Source: Haliclystus octoradiatus
Taxonomy: Eukaryota; Cnidaria; Staurozoa; Stauromedusae; Haliclystidae
Assembly: GCA_916610825.1 (NCBI GenBank)
Contig: OU744450.1
Coordinates: 16,308,267-16,372,266 of the forward strand
DNA: 64,000 nt
Direction: 5' to 3'
A model generated the notes under the pieces. The model was not told the origin of the DNA. It saw nothing but the letters and a program-made list of their open reading frames with translations, and ran no database searches. Below are positions 46,319 to 58,993 of the stretch, one piece after another. Numbering within the stretch: position 1 is the first letter of the stretch; the number at the start of each line of letters is the position of its first letter. A program made the position numbers and the translations under genes.

Positions 46319-49300
46319 TTAGGCATTGTTTTTTTTCATTTTTCCTTCCCAAGGGAATAAAGCATTGTTTTTGGTCATTTTAAGCTGTTTTTATAAAATT
46401 CGAATTCCCTTGGGAATTAGTTATTGTTTTTTTCTCATTTTTCATTCGCAAGGGAATTAAGCATTGTTTTTAATCATTTCAAGCTGTTTTTGTAAAATTC
46501 GAATTCCCTTGGGAATTAGGCATTGTTTTTGGTCGTTTTAAGCTGTTTTTGTAAAATTCGATTTTCCTTGGGAATTGGGCATTGTTTTTGGTCATTTTCA
46601 GCTGTTTTTGTAGAATTCGAATTCCCTTGGGAATTAGGCATTGTTTCTGGTCGTTTTGAGCTCTTTTTGTAAAATTCGGATTTCCTTGGGAATTGGGCAT
46701 TGTTTTGAGTCATTTTTGAGCTGTTTTTGTCAAATCCGAATTCCCTTGGGAATTAAGCATTAATTTTCCTCATTTTTCATTTCCAAGGAAATTAAACATT
46801 GTTTTTGGTCGTTTTGAACTGTTTTTGTAAAATTCGAATTCCCTTGGGAATTAGGCATTGGTTTTGGTCGTTTTAAGCTGTTTTTGTAAAATTCGATTTT
46901 CCTTGGGAATTGGACATTGTTTTTGGTCATTTTGAGCTGTTTTTGAGAAATTCGTATTCCCATGGGAATTAGGAATTTTTTGTTTTCATTTTTCCTTCCC
47001 AAGGGAAAAAAGCATTGTTTTTGGTCATTTTAAGCTGTTTTTGTAAAATTCGTATTCCCTTGGGAATTAGGCATGGTTTTTTTTTTCAATTTTCCTTCCC
47101 AAGGGAATAAAGCATTATTTTTGGTCATTTTAAGCTGTTTTTGTAAAATTCGAATTCCCTTGGGAATTAGGCATTGTTTTTGGTCGTTTTAAGCTGTTTT
47201 TGAAAAATTCGAATTCCCTTGGGAATTAGTTATTGTTTTTTCTCATTTTTCATTCGCAAGGAAATTAAGCATTGTTTTTAATCATTTCAAGCTGTTTTTG
47301 TAGAATTTGAATTCCCTTGGGAATTAGGCATTGGTTTTGGTCGTTTTGAGCTGTTTTTGTAAAATTCGTATTCCCTTGGGAATTAGGCATTGTTTTTTTT
47401 CATTTTTCCTTCCCAAGGGAATAAAGCATTGTTTTTGGTCATTTTAAGCTGTTTTTATAAAATTCGAATTCCCTTGGGAATTAGTTATTGTTTTTTTCTC
47501 ATTTTTCATTCGCAAGGGAATTAAGCATTGTTTTTAATCATTTCAAGCTGTTTTTGTAAAATTCGAATTCCCTTGGGAATTAGGCATTGTTTTTGGTCGT
47601 TTTAAGCTGTTTTTGTAAAATTCGATTTTCCTTGGGAATTGGGCATTGTTTTTGGTCATTTTCAGCTGTTTTTGTAGAATTCGAATTCCCTTGGGAATTA
47701 GGCATTGTTTCTGGTCGTTTTGAGCTGTTTTTGTAAAATTCGGATTTCCTTGGGAATTGGGCATTGTTTTGAGTCATTTTTGAGCTGTTTTTGTCAAATC
47801 CGAATTCCCTTGGGAATTAAGCATTAATTTTCCTCATTTTTCATTTCCAAGGAAATTAAACATTGTTTTTGGTCGTTTTGAACTGTTTTTGTAAAATTCG
47901 AATTCCCTTGGGAATTAGGCATTGGTTTTGGTCGTTTTAAGCTGTTTTTGTAAAATTCGATTTTCCTTGGGAATTGGACATTGTTTTTGGTCATTTTGAG
48001 CTGTTTTTGAGAAATTCGTATTCCCATGGGAATTAGGAATTTTTTGTTTTCATTTTTCCTTCCCAAGGGAAAAAAGCATTGTTTTTGGTCATTTTAAGCT
48101 GTTTTTGTAAAATTCGTATTCCCTTGGGAATTAGGCATGGTTTTTTTTTTCAATTTTCCTTCCCAAGGGAATAAAGCATTATTTTTGGTCATTTTAAGCT
48201 TTTTTTGTAAAATTCGAATTCCCTTGGGAATTAGGCATTGTTTTTGGTCGTTTTAAGCTGTTTTTGTAAAATTCGAATTCCCTTGGGAATTAGTTATTGT
48301 TTTTTCTCATTTTTCATTCCCAAGGGAATTAAGCATTGTTTTGAATCACTTTAAGCTGTTTTTGTAAAATTCGAATTCCCTTGGGAATTAGGCATTGGTT
48401 TTGGTCGTTTTAAGCTGTTTTTGTAAAATTCGATTTTCCTTGGGAATTGGACATTGTTTTTGGTCATTTTGAGCTGTTTTTGTAAATTTCGTATTCCCTT
48501 GGGAATTAGGCACTGTTTTTTTTCGTTTTTCCTTCCCAAGGGAATAAAGCATTGTTTTTGGTCATTTTAAGCTGTTTTTGTAAAATTCGTAATCCCTTGG
48601 GAATTAGGCATTGTTTTTTTTTCAATTTTTCTTCCCAAGGGAATAAAGCATTGTTTTTGGTCATTTTAAGCTGTTTTTGTAAAATTCGAATTCCCTTGGG
48701 AATTAGGCATTGGTTTTGGTCGTTTTAAGCTGATTTTGTAAAATTCGAATTTCTTTGGGAATTGGGCTTTGTTTTGAGTCATTTTGAGCTGTTTTTGTCA
48801 AATCCGACTTCCTTTGGGAATTAAGCATTATTTTTTGTCAATTTAAGCTGTTTTTTCTCATTTTTCATTCCCAATGGAATAAAGCATTGCTTTTGGTTAA
48901 TTTAAGCTGTTTTTGTAAATTCGAATTCCCTTTTGAATTAGTTATTGTTTTTTCTCATTTTTCATTCCCAAGGGAATAAAGCATTGCTTTTGGTCAATTT
49001 AAGCTGTTTTTGTAAATTCAAATTCCCTTGGGAATTAGTTATTGTTTTTTCTCATTTTTCATTCCCAAGGGAATTAAGCATTGTTTTGAATCACTTTAAG
49101 CTGTTTTTGTAAAATTCGAATTCCCTTGGGAATTTCGCATTGGTTTTGGTCGTTTTAAGCTGTTTTTGTAAAATTCGATTTTTCTTGGGAATTGGACATT
49201 GTTTTTGGTCATTTTGAGCTGTTTTTGTAAATTTCGTATTCCCTTGGGAATTAGGCACTGTTTTTTTTCGTTTTTCCTTCCCAAGGGAATAAAGCATTGT

Positions 49301-50880
49301 TTTTGGTCATTTTAAGCTGTTTTTGTAAAATTCGTAATCCATTGGGAATTAGGCATTGTTTTTTTTTCAATTTTTCTTCCCAAGGGAATAAAGCATTGTT
49401 TTTGGTCATTTTAAGCTGTTTTTGTAAAATTCGAATTCCCTTGGGAATTAGGCATTGGTTTTGGTCGTTTTAAGCTGATTTTGTAAAATTCGAATTTCTT
49501 TGGGAATTGGGCTTTGTTTTGAGTCATTTTGAGCTGTTTTTGTCAAATCCGACTTCCTTTGGGAATTAAGCATTATTTTTTGTCAATTTAAGCTGTTTTT
49601 TCTCATTTTTCATTCCCAATGGAATAAAGCATTGCTTTTGGTTAATTTAAGCTGTTTTTGTAAATTCGAATTCCCTTTTGAATTAGTTATTGTTTTTTCT
49701 CATTTTTCATTCCCAAGGGAATAAAGCATTGCTTTTGGTCAATTTAAGCTGTTTTTGTAAATTCAAATACCCTTGGGAATTAGTTATTGTTTTTCTCATT
49801 TTTCATTCCCAAGGGAATTAAGCATTGTTTTTAATCACTTTAAGCTGTTTTTGTAAAATTCGAATTCCCTTGGGAATGAGGCATTGGTTTTGGTCGTTTT
49901 AAGCTGTTTTTGTAAAATTCGATTTTCCTTGGGAATTGGACATTGTTTTTGGTCATTTTGAGCTGTTTTTGTAAAATTCGTATTCCCTTGGGAATTAGGC
50001 ATTGTTTTTTTTCATTTTTCCTTCCCAAGGGAATAAAGCATTGTTTTTGGTCATTTTAAGCTGTTTTTGTAAAATTCGTATTCCCTTGGGAATTAGGCAT
50101 TGTTTTTTTTTCAATTTTCCTTCCCAAGGGAATAAAGCATCGTTTTTGGTCATTTTAAGCTGTTTTTGTAAAATTCGAATTCCCTTGGGAATTAGTTATT
50201 GTTTTTTCTCATTTTTCATTCGCAAGGAAATTAAGCATTGTTTTTAATCATTTCAAGCTGTTTTTGTAGAATTTGAATTCCCTTGGGAATTAGGCATTGG
50301 TTTTGGTCGTTTTGAGCTGTTTTTGTAAAATTCGTATTCCCTTGGGAATTAGGCATTGTTTTTTTTCATTTTTCCTTCCCAAGGGAATAAAGCATTGTTT
50401 TTGGTCATTTTAAGCTGTTTTTATAAAATTCGAATTCCCTTGGGAATTAGTTATTGTTTTTTTCTCATTTTTCATTCGCAAGGGAATTAAGCATTGTTTT
50501 TAATCATTTCAAGCTGTTTTTGTAAAATTCGATTTTCCTTGGGAATTGGGCATTGTTTTTGGTCATTTTCAGCTGTTTTTGTAGAATTCGAATTCCCTTG
50601 GGAATTAGGCATTGTTTCTGGTCGTTTTGAGCTCTTTTTGTAAAATTCGGATTTCCTTGGGAATTGGGCATTGTTTTGAGTCATTTTTGAGCTGTTTTTG
50701 TCAAATCCGAATTCCCTTGGGAATTAAGCATTAATTTTCCTCATTTTTCATTTCCAAGGAAATTAAACATTGTTTTTGGTCGTTTTGAACTGTTTTTGTA
50801 AAATTCGAATTCCCTTGGGAATTAGGCATTGGTTTTGGTCGTTTTAAGCTGTTTTTGTAAAATTCGATTTTCCTTGGGAA
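46319..50880 (+). repeat. 4,562-bp super-repeat, copy 2
   Basis: Copy 2 starts inside a hybrid monomer at about 46303-46325, where unit 16 (TCGATTTTCCTTGGGAATT) runs straight into the unit 8 continuation (AGGCATTGTTTTTTTTC). Components are units 8-16, 1,064 (46952-48015), 473 (48016-48488), 745 (48489-49233), 744 (49234-49977) and most of a 945-bp derivative (49978-50922). Differences from copy 1 are few, for example GAGCTG where SacI is expected near 47731, AAGCTTTTTTTG near 48200 and AAATTCCC near 49020. Confidence 0.87.
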
Positions 50881-51633
50881 TTGGACATTGTTTTTGGTCA
50901 TTTTGAGCTGTTTTTGAGAAATTCGTATTCCCATGGGAATTAGGAATTTTTTGTTTTCATTTTTCCTTCCCAAGGGAAAAAAGCATTGTTTTTGGTCATT
51001 TTAAGCTGTTTTTGTAAAATTCGTATTCCCTTGGGAATTAGGCATGGTTTTTTTTTTCAATTTTCCTTCCCAAGGGAATAAAGCATTATTTTTGGTCATT
51101 TTAAGCTGTTTTTGTAAAATTCGAATTCCCTTGGGAATTAGGCATTGTTTTTGGTCGTTTTAAGCTGTTTTTGTAAAATTCGAATTCCCTTGGGAATTAG
51201 TTATTGTTTTTTCTCATTTTTCATTCGCAAGGGAATTAAGCATTGTTTTTAATCATTTTTCAAGCTGTTTTTGAAAAATTCGAATTCCCTTGGGAATGTG
51301 GCATTGTTTTTGGTCATTTTCAGCTGTTTTTGTAGAATTTGAATTTCTTTGGGAATTGGGCTTTGTTTTGAGTCATTTTGAGCTGTTTTTGTCAAATCCG
51401 AATTCCTTTGGGAATTAAGCATTATTTTTGGTCAATTTAAGCTGTTTTTTCTCATTTTTCATTCCCAAGGGAATTAAGCATTGTTTTGAATCACTTTAAG
51501 CTGTTTTTGTAAAATTCGAATTCCCTTGGGAATTACGCATTGGTTTTGGTCGTTTTAAGCTGTTTTTGTAAAATTCGATTTTTCTTGGGAATTGGACATT
51601 GTTTTTGGTCATTTTGAGCTGTTTTTGTAAATT
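50881..51633 (+). repeat. End of a 945-bp derivative and a 711-bp HOR fragment
   Basis: The 711-bp fragment (50923-51633) has the derived units 1 and 2, a GGTCG monomer, then units 5 and 6. In mid-monomer it jumps from GTAGAATTTGAATT to TCTTTGGGAATTGGGC, the connector section of the 924-bp HOR. Confidence 0.8.
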
Positions 51634-53123
51634 TCGTATTCCCTTGGGAATTAGGCACTGTTTTTTTTCGTTTTTCCTTCCCAAGGGAATAAAGCATTGT
51701 TTTTGGTCATTTTAAGCTGTTTTTGTAAAATTCGTAATCCCTTGGGAATTAGGCATTGTTTTTTTTTCAATTTTTCTTCCCAAGGGAATAAAGCATTGTT
51801 TTTGGTCATTTTAAGCTGTTTTTGTAAAATTCGAATTCCCTTGGGAATTAGGCATTGGTTTTGGTCGTTTTAAGCTGATTTTGTAAAATTCGAATTTCTT
51901 TGGGAATTGGGCTTTGTTTTGAGTCATTTTGAGCTGTTTTTGTCAAATCCAACTTCCTTTGGGAATTAAGCATTATTTTTTGTCAATTTAAGCTGTTTTT
52001 TCTCATTTTTCATTCCCAATGGAATAAAGCATTGCTTTTGGTTAATTTAAGCTGTTTTTGTAAATTCGAATTCCCTTTTGAATTAGTTATTGTTTTTTCT
52101 CATTTTTCATTCCCAAGGGAATAAAGCATTGCTTTTGGTCAATTTAAGCTGTTTTTGTAAATTCAAATACCCTTGGGAATTAGTTATTGTTTTTTCTCAT
52201 TTTTCATTCCCAAGGGAATTAAGCATTGTTTTGAATCACTTTAAGCTGTTTTTGTAAAATTCGAATTCCCTTGGGAATTAGGCATTGGTTTTGGTCGTTT
52301 TAAGCTGTTTTTGTAAAATTCGATTTTTCTTGGGAATTGGACATTGTTTTTGGTCATTTTGAGCTGTTTTTGTAAATTTCGTATTCCCTTGGGAATTAGG
52401 CACTGTTTTTTTTCGTTTTTCCTTCCCAAGGGAATAAAGCATTGTTTTTGGTCATTTTAAGCTGTTTTTGTAAAATTCGTAATCCCTTGGCAATTAGGCA
52501 TTGTTTTTTTTTCAATTTTTCTTCCCAAGGGAATAAAGCATTGTTTTTGGTCATTTTAAGCTGTTTTTGTAAAATTCGAATTCCCTTGGGAATTAGGCAT
52601 TGGTTTTGGTCGTTTTAAGCTGATTTTGTAAAATTCGAATTTCTTTGGGAATTGGGCTTTGTTTTGAGTCATTTTGAGCTGTTTTTGTCAAATCCGACTT
52701 CCTTTGGGAATTAAGCATTATTTTTTGTCAATTTAAGCTGTTTTTTCTCATTTTTCATTCCCAATGGAATAAAGCATTGCTTTTGGTTAATTTAAGCTGT
52801 TTTTGTAAATTCGAATTCCCTTTTGAATTAGTTATTGTTTTTTCTCATTTTTCATTCCCAAGGGAATAAAGCATTGCTTTTGGTCAATTTAAGCTGTTTT
52901 TGTAAATTCAAATACCCTTGGGAATTAGTTATTGTTTTTTCTCATTTTTCATTCCCAAGGGAATTAAGCATTGTTTTTAATCACTTTAAGCTGTTTTTGT
53001 AAAATTCGAATTCCCTTGGGAATGAGGCATTGGTTTTGGTCGTTTTAAGCTGTTTTTGTAAAATTCGATTTTCCTTGGGAATTGGACATTGTTTTTGGTC
53101 ATTTTGAGCTGTTTTTGTAAAAT
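51634..53123 (+). repeat. Two tandem 745-bp HORs (745 + 745)
   Basis: Copies are 51634-52378 and 52379-53123. Private changes are AAATCCAACTTCC near 51947 in the first and CCCTTGGCAATT near 52485 in the second. The segment 52986-54068 repeats 49840-50922 at an offset of 3,146 bp. Confidence 0.88.
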
Positions 53124-54068
53124 TCGTATTCCCTTGGGAATTAGGCATTGTTTTTTTTCATTTTTCCTTCCCAAGGGAATAAAGCATTGTTTTTGGTCAT
53201 TTTAAGCTGTTTTTGTAAAATTCGTATTCCCTTGGGAATTAGGCATTGTTTTTTTTTCAATTTTCCTTCCCAAGGGAATAAAGCATCGTTTTTGGTCATT
53301 TTAAGCTGTTTTTGTAAAATTCGAATTCCCTTGGGAATTAGTTATTGTTTTTTCTCATTTTTCATTCGCAAGGAAATTAAGCATTGTTTTTAATCATTTC
53401 AAGCTGTTTTTGTAGAATTTGAATTCCCTTGGGAATTAGGCATTGGTTTTGGTCGTTTTGAGCTGTTTTTGTAAAATTCGTATTCCCTTGGGAATTAGGC
53501 ATTGTTTTTTTTCATTTTTCCTTCCCAAGGGAATAAAGCATTGTTTTTGGTCATTTTAAGCTGTTTTTATAAAATTCGAATTCCCTTGGGAATTAGTTAT
53601 TGTTTTTTTCTCATTTTTCATTCGCAAGGGAATTAAGCATTGTTTTTAATCATTTCAAGCTGTTTTTGTAAAATTCGATTTTCCTTGGGAATTGGGCATT
53701 GTTTTTGGTCATTTTCAGCTGTTTTTGTAGAATTCGAATTCCCTTGGGAATTAGGCATTGTTTCTGGTCGTTTTGAGCTCTTTTTGTAAAATTCGGATTT
53801 CCTTGGGAATTGGGCATTGTTTTGAGTCATTTTTGAGCTGTTTTTGTCAAATCCGAATTCCCTTGGGAATTAAGCATTAATTTTCCTCATTTTTCATTTC
53901 CAAGGAAATTAAACATTGTTTTTGGTCGTTTTGAACTGTTTTTGTAAAATTCGAATTCCCTTGGGAATTAGGCATTGGTTTTGGTCGTTTTAAGCTGTTT
54001 TTGTAAAATTCGATTTTCCTTGGGAATTGGACATTGTTTTTGGTCATTTTGAGCTGTTTTTGAGAAAT
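53124..54068 (+). repeat. 945-bp HOR derivative
   Basis: The derivative contains units 1, 2, a 3-to-7 fusion, 8, 9 and 11-16 (units 4-6 and 10 absent). It has the same structure and length as 49978-50922. The segments starting at 45416 and 63279 are incomplete versions of it. Confidence 0.85.
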
Positions 54069-56319
54069 TCGTATTCCCATGGGAATTAGGCATTGTTTTT
54101 TTTCATTTTTCCTTCCCAAGGGAAAAAAGCATTGTTTTTGGTCATTTTAAGCTGTTTTTGTAAAATTCGTATTCCCTTGGGAATTAGGCATGGTTTTTTT
54201 TTTTCAATTTTCCTTCCCAAGGGAATAAAGCATTGTTTTTGGTCATTTTAAGCTGTTTTTGTAAAATTCGAATTCCCTTGGGAATTAGGCATTGTTTTTG
54301 GTCGTTTTAAGCTGTTTTTGTAAAATTCGAATTCCCTTGGGAATTAGTTATTGTTTTTTCTCATTTTTCATTCGCAAGGGAATTAAGCATTGTTTTTAAT
54401 CATTTTTCAAGCTGTTTTTGAAAAATTCGAATTCCCTTGGGAATGTGGCATTGTTTTTGGTCATTTTCAGCTGTTTTTGTAGAATTTGAATTCCCTTGGG
54501 AATTAGGCATTGGTTTTGGTCGTTTTGAGCTGTTTTTGTAAAATTCGTATTCCCTTGGGAATTAGGCATTGTTTTTTTTCATTTTTCCTTCCCAAGGGAA
54601 TAAAGCATTGTTTTTGGTCATTTTAAGCTGTTTTTATAAAATTCGAATTCCCTTGGGAATTAGTTATTGTTTTTTTCTCATTTTTCATTCGCAAGGGAAT
54701 TAAGCATTGTTTTTAATCATTTCAAGCTGTTTTTGTAAAATTCGAATTCCCTTGGGAATTAGGCATTGTTTTTGGTCGTTTTAAGCTGTTTTTGTAAAAT
54801 TCGATTTTCCTTGGGAATTGGGCATTGTTTTTGGTCATTTTTGAGCTGTTTTTGTCAAATCCGAATTCCCTTGGGAATTAGGCATTGTTTCTGGTCGTTT
54901 TGAGCTCTTTTTGTAAAATTCGGATTTCCTTGGGAATTGGGCATTGTTTTGAGTCATTTTTGAGCTGTTTTTGTCAAATCCGAATTCCCTTGGGAATTAA
55001 GCATTAATTTTCCTCATTTTTCATTTCCAAGGAAATTAAACATTGTTTTTGGTCGTTTTGAACTGTTTTTGTAAAATGCGAATTCCCTTGGGAATTAGGC
55101 ATTGGTTTTGGTCGTTTTAAGCTGTTTTTGTAAAATTCGATTTTCCTTGGGAATTGGACATTGTTTTTGGTCATTTTGAGCTGTTTTTGTAAAATTCGTA
55201 TTCCCATGGGAATTAGGCATTGTTTTTTTTCATTTTTCCTTCCCAAGGGAATAAAGCATTGTTTTTGGTCATTTTAAGCTGTTTTTGTAAAATTCGTATT
55301 CCCTTGGGAATTAGGCATTGTTTTTTTTTATTTTTCCTTCCCAAGGGAATAAAGCATTGTTTTTGGTCATTTTAAGCTGTTTTTGTAAAATTCGAATTCC
55401 CTTGGGAAATAGGCATTGTTTTTGGTCGTTTTAAGCTGTTTTTGTAAAATTCGAATTCCCTTGGGAATTAGTTATTGTTTTTTCTCATTTTTCATTCGCA
55501 AGGGAATTAAGCATTGTTTTTAATCATTTTTCAAGCTGTTTTTGTAAAATTCGAATTCCCTTGGGAATGTGGCATTGTTTTTGGTCATTTTCAGCTGTTT
55601 TTGTAGAATTTGAATTCCCTTGGGAATTAGGCATTGGTTTTGGTCGTTTTGAGCTGTTTTTGTAAAATTCGTATTCCCTTGGGAATTAGGCATTGTTCTT
55701 TTTCATTTTTCCTTCCCAAGGGAATAAAGCATTGTTTTTGGTCATTTTAAGCTGTTTTTATAAAATTCGAATTCCCTTGGGAATTAGTTATTGTTTTTTT
55801 TCTCATTTTTCATTCGCAAGGGAATTAAGCATTGTTTTTAATCATTTCAAGCTGTTTTTGTAAAATTCGAATTCCCTTGGGAATTAGGCATTGTTTTTGG
55901 TCGTTTTAAGCTGTTTTTGTAAAATTCGATTTTCCTTGGGAATTGGGCATTGTTTTTGGTCATTTTCAGCTGTTTTTGTAGAATTCGAATTCCCTTGGGA
56001 ATTAGGCATTGTTTCTGGTCGTTTTGAGCTCTTTTTGTAAAATTCGGATTTCCTTGGGAATTGGGCATTGTTTTGAGTCATTTTTGAGCTGTTTTTGTCA
56101 AATCCGAATTCCCTTGGGAATTAAGCATTAATTTTCCTCATTTTTCATTTCCAAGGTAATTAAACATTGTTTTTGGTCGTTTTGAACTGTTTTTGTAAAA
56201 TTCGAATTCCCTTGGGAATTAGGCATTGGTTTTGGTCGTTTTAAGCTGTTTTTGTAAAATTCGATTTTCCTTGGGAATTGGACATTGTTTTTGGTCATTT
56301 TGAGCTGTTTTTGTAAAAT
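54069..56319 (+). repeat. Two tandem ~1,124-bp HOR derivatives (1,127 + 1,124)
   Basis: Both lack unit 3. The first (54069-55195) opens with GAGAAATTCG and CCCATGGG but retains AGGCATTGTTTTTTTTC. Near 54835-54870 unit 11 carries an end copied from unit 13 (CATTTTTGAGCTG, GTCAAATCCG). The second (55196-56319) has GTAAAATTCG with CCCATGGG, GGGAAATAGGC near 55408 and TTCTTTTTC near 55697. Confidence 0.84.
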
Positions 56320-57988
56320 TCGTATTCCCATGGGAATTAGGCATTGTTTTTTTTCATTTTTCCTTCCCAAGGGAATAAAGCATTGTTTTTGGTCATTTTA
56401 AGCTGTTTTTGTAAAATTCGTATTCCCTTGGGAATTAGGCATTGTTTTTTTTTTCAATTTTCCTTCCCAAGGGAATAAAGCATTGTTTTTGGTCATTTTA
56501 AGCTGTTTTTGTAAAATTCGAATTCCGTTGGGAATTAGTTATTGTTTTTTCTCATTTTTCATTCGCAAGGAAATTAAGCATTGTTTTTAATCATTTCAAG
56601 CTGTTTTTGTAAAATTCGAATTCCCTTGGGAATTAGGCATTGTTTTTGGTCGTTTTAAGCTGTTTTTGTAAAATTCGAATTCCCTTGGGAATTAGTTATT
56701 GTTTTTTCTCATTTTTCATTCGCAAGGGAATTAAGCATTGTTTTTAATCATTTTCAAGCTGTTTTTGTAAAATTCGAATTCCCTTGGGAATGTGGCATTG
56801 TTTTTGGTCATTTTCAGCTGTTTTTGTAGAATTTGAATTCCCTTGGGAATTAGGCATTGTTTTTGTCATTTTGAGCTGTTTTTGTGAAATTCGAATTCCC
56901 TTGGGAATTAGGCATTGTTTCTGGTCATTTTGAGTTCTTTTTGTAAAATTCGAATTTCTTTGGGAATTGGGCTTTGTTTTGAGTCATTTTGAGCTGTTTT
57001 TGTCAAATCCGAATTCCTTTGGGAATTAAGCATTATTTTTGGTCAATTTAAGCTGTTTTTTCTCATTTTTCATTCCCAAGGGAATTAAGCATTGTTTTGA
57101 ATCACTTTAAGCTGTTTTTGTAAAATTCGAATTCCCTTGGGAATTACGCATTGGTTTTGGTCGTTTTAAGCTGTTTTTGTAAAATTCGATTTTTCTTGGG
57201 AATTGGACATTGTTTTTGGTCATTTTGAGCTGTTTTTGTAAATTTCGTATTCCCTTGGGAATTAGGCACTCTTTTTTTTCGTTTTTCCTTCCCAAGGGAA
57301 TAAAGCATTGTTTTTGGTCATTTTAAGCTGTTTTTGTAAAATTCGTAATCCCTTGGGAATTACGCATTGTTTTTTTTCAATTTTTCTTCCCAAGGGAATA
57401 AAGCATTGTTTTTGGTCATTTTAAGCTGTTTTTGTAAAATTCGAATTCCCTTGGGAATTAGGCATTGGTTTTGGTCGTTTTAAGCTGATTTTGTAAAATT
57501 CGAATTTCTTTGGGAATTGGGCTTTGTTTTGAGTCATTTTGAGCTGTTTTTGTCAAATCCGACTTCCTTTGGGAATTAAGCATTATTTTTTGTCAATTTA
57601 AGCTGTTTTTTCTCATTTTTCATTCCCAATGGAATAAAGCATTGCTTTTGGTTAATTTAAGCTGTTTTTGTAAATTCGAATTCCCTTTTGAATTAGTTAT
57701 TGTTTTTTCTCATTTTTCATTCCCAAGGGAATAAAGCATTGCTTTTGGTCAATTTAAGCTGTTTTTGTAAATTCAAATACCCTTGGGAATTAGTTATTGT
57801 TTTTTCTCATTTTTCATTCCAAAGGGAATTAAGCATTGTTTTTAATCACTTTAAGCTGTTTTTGTAAAATTCGAATTCCCTTGGGAATGAGGCATTGGTT
57901 TTGGTCGTTTTAAGCTGTTTTTGTAAAATTCGATTTTCCTTGGGAATTGGACATTGTTTTTGGTCATTTTGAGCTGTTTTTGTAAAAT
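56320..57988 (+). repeat. 924-bp HOR (925) plus 745-bp HOR (744)
   Basis: Boundaries are 56320-57244 and 57245-57988. The first has CCGTTGGGAATT near 56526 and GGCATTGTTTTTGTC in place of AAGCATTG in the connector. The second has AGGCACTCTTTTTTTTCG and CATTCCAAAGGG near 57825. Confidence 0.86.
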
Positions 57989-58993
57989 TCGTATTCCCTT
58001 GGGAATTAGGCATTGTTTTTTTTCATTTTTCCTTCCCAACTTAATAAAGCATTGTTTTTGGTCATTTTAAGCTGTTTTTGTAAAATTCGTATTCCCTTGG
58101 GAATTAGGCATTGTTTTTTTTTCAATTTTCCTTCCCAAGGGAATAAAGCATTGTTTTTGGTCATTTTAAGCTGTTTTTGTAAAATTCGAATTCCCTTGGG
58201 AATTAGTTATTGTTTTTTCTCATTTTTCATTCGCAAGGAAATTAAGCATTGTTTTTAATCATTTTAAGCTGTTTTTGTAAAATTCGAATTCCCTTGGGAA
58301 TTAGGCATTGTTTTTGGTCGTTTTAAGCTGTTTTTGTAAAATTCGAATTCCCTTGGGAATTAGTTATTGTTTTTTCTCATTTTTCATTCGCAAGGGAATT
58401 AAGCATTGTTTTTAATCATTTTTCAAGCTGTTTTTGTAAAATTCGAATTCCCTTGGGAATGTGGCATTGTTTTTGGTCATTTTCAGCTGTTTTTGTAGAA
58501 TTTGAATTCCCTTGGGAATTAGGCATTGGTTTTGGTCGTTTTGAGCTGTTTTTGTAAAATTCGTATTCCCTTGGGAATTAGGCATTGTTTTTTTTCATTT
58601 TTCCTTCCCAAGGGAATAAAGCATTGTTTTTGGTCATTTTAAGCTGTTTTTATAAAATTCGAATTCCCTTGGGAATTAGTTATTGTTTTTTCTCATTTTT
58701 CATTCGCAAGGGAATTAAGCATTGTTTTTAATCATTTCAAGCTGTTTTTGTAAAATTCGAATTCCCTTGGGAATTAGGCATTGTTTTTGGTCGTTTTAAG
58801 ATGTTTTTGTAAAATTCGATTTTCCTTGGGAATTGGGCATTGTTTTTGGTCATTTTTGAGCTGTTTTTGTCAAATCCGAATTCCCTTGGGAATTAGGCAT
58901 TGGTTTTGGTCGTTTTAAGCTGTTTTTGTAAAATTCGATTTTCCTTGGGAATTGGGCATTGTTTTTGGTCATTTTGAGCTGTTTTTGTAAAAT
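57989..58993 (+). repeat. 1,005-bp HOR derivative (units 12-14 absent)
   Basis: The total equals that of 41385-42389 but arises from a different loss. Here unit 11 passes through GTCAAATCCGAATTCCC directly into AGGCATTGGTTTTGG of unit 15, removing about 217 bp. Unit 1 has CCCAACTTAATAAAG near 58035, a clustered change of the core arm. Confidence 0.83.
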
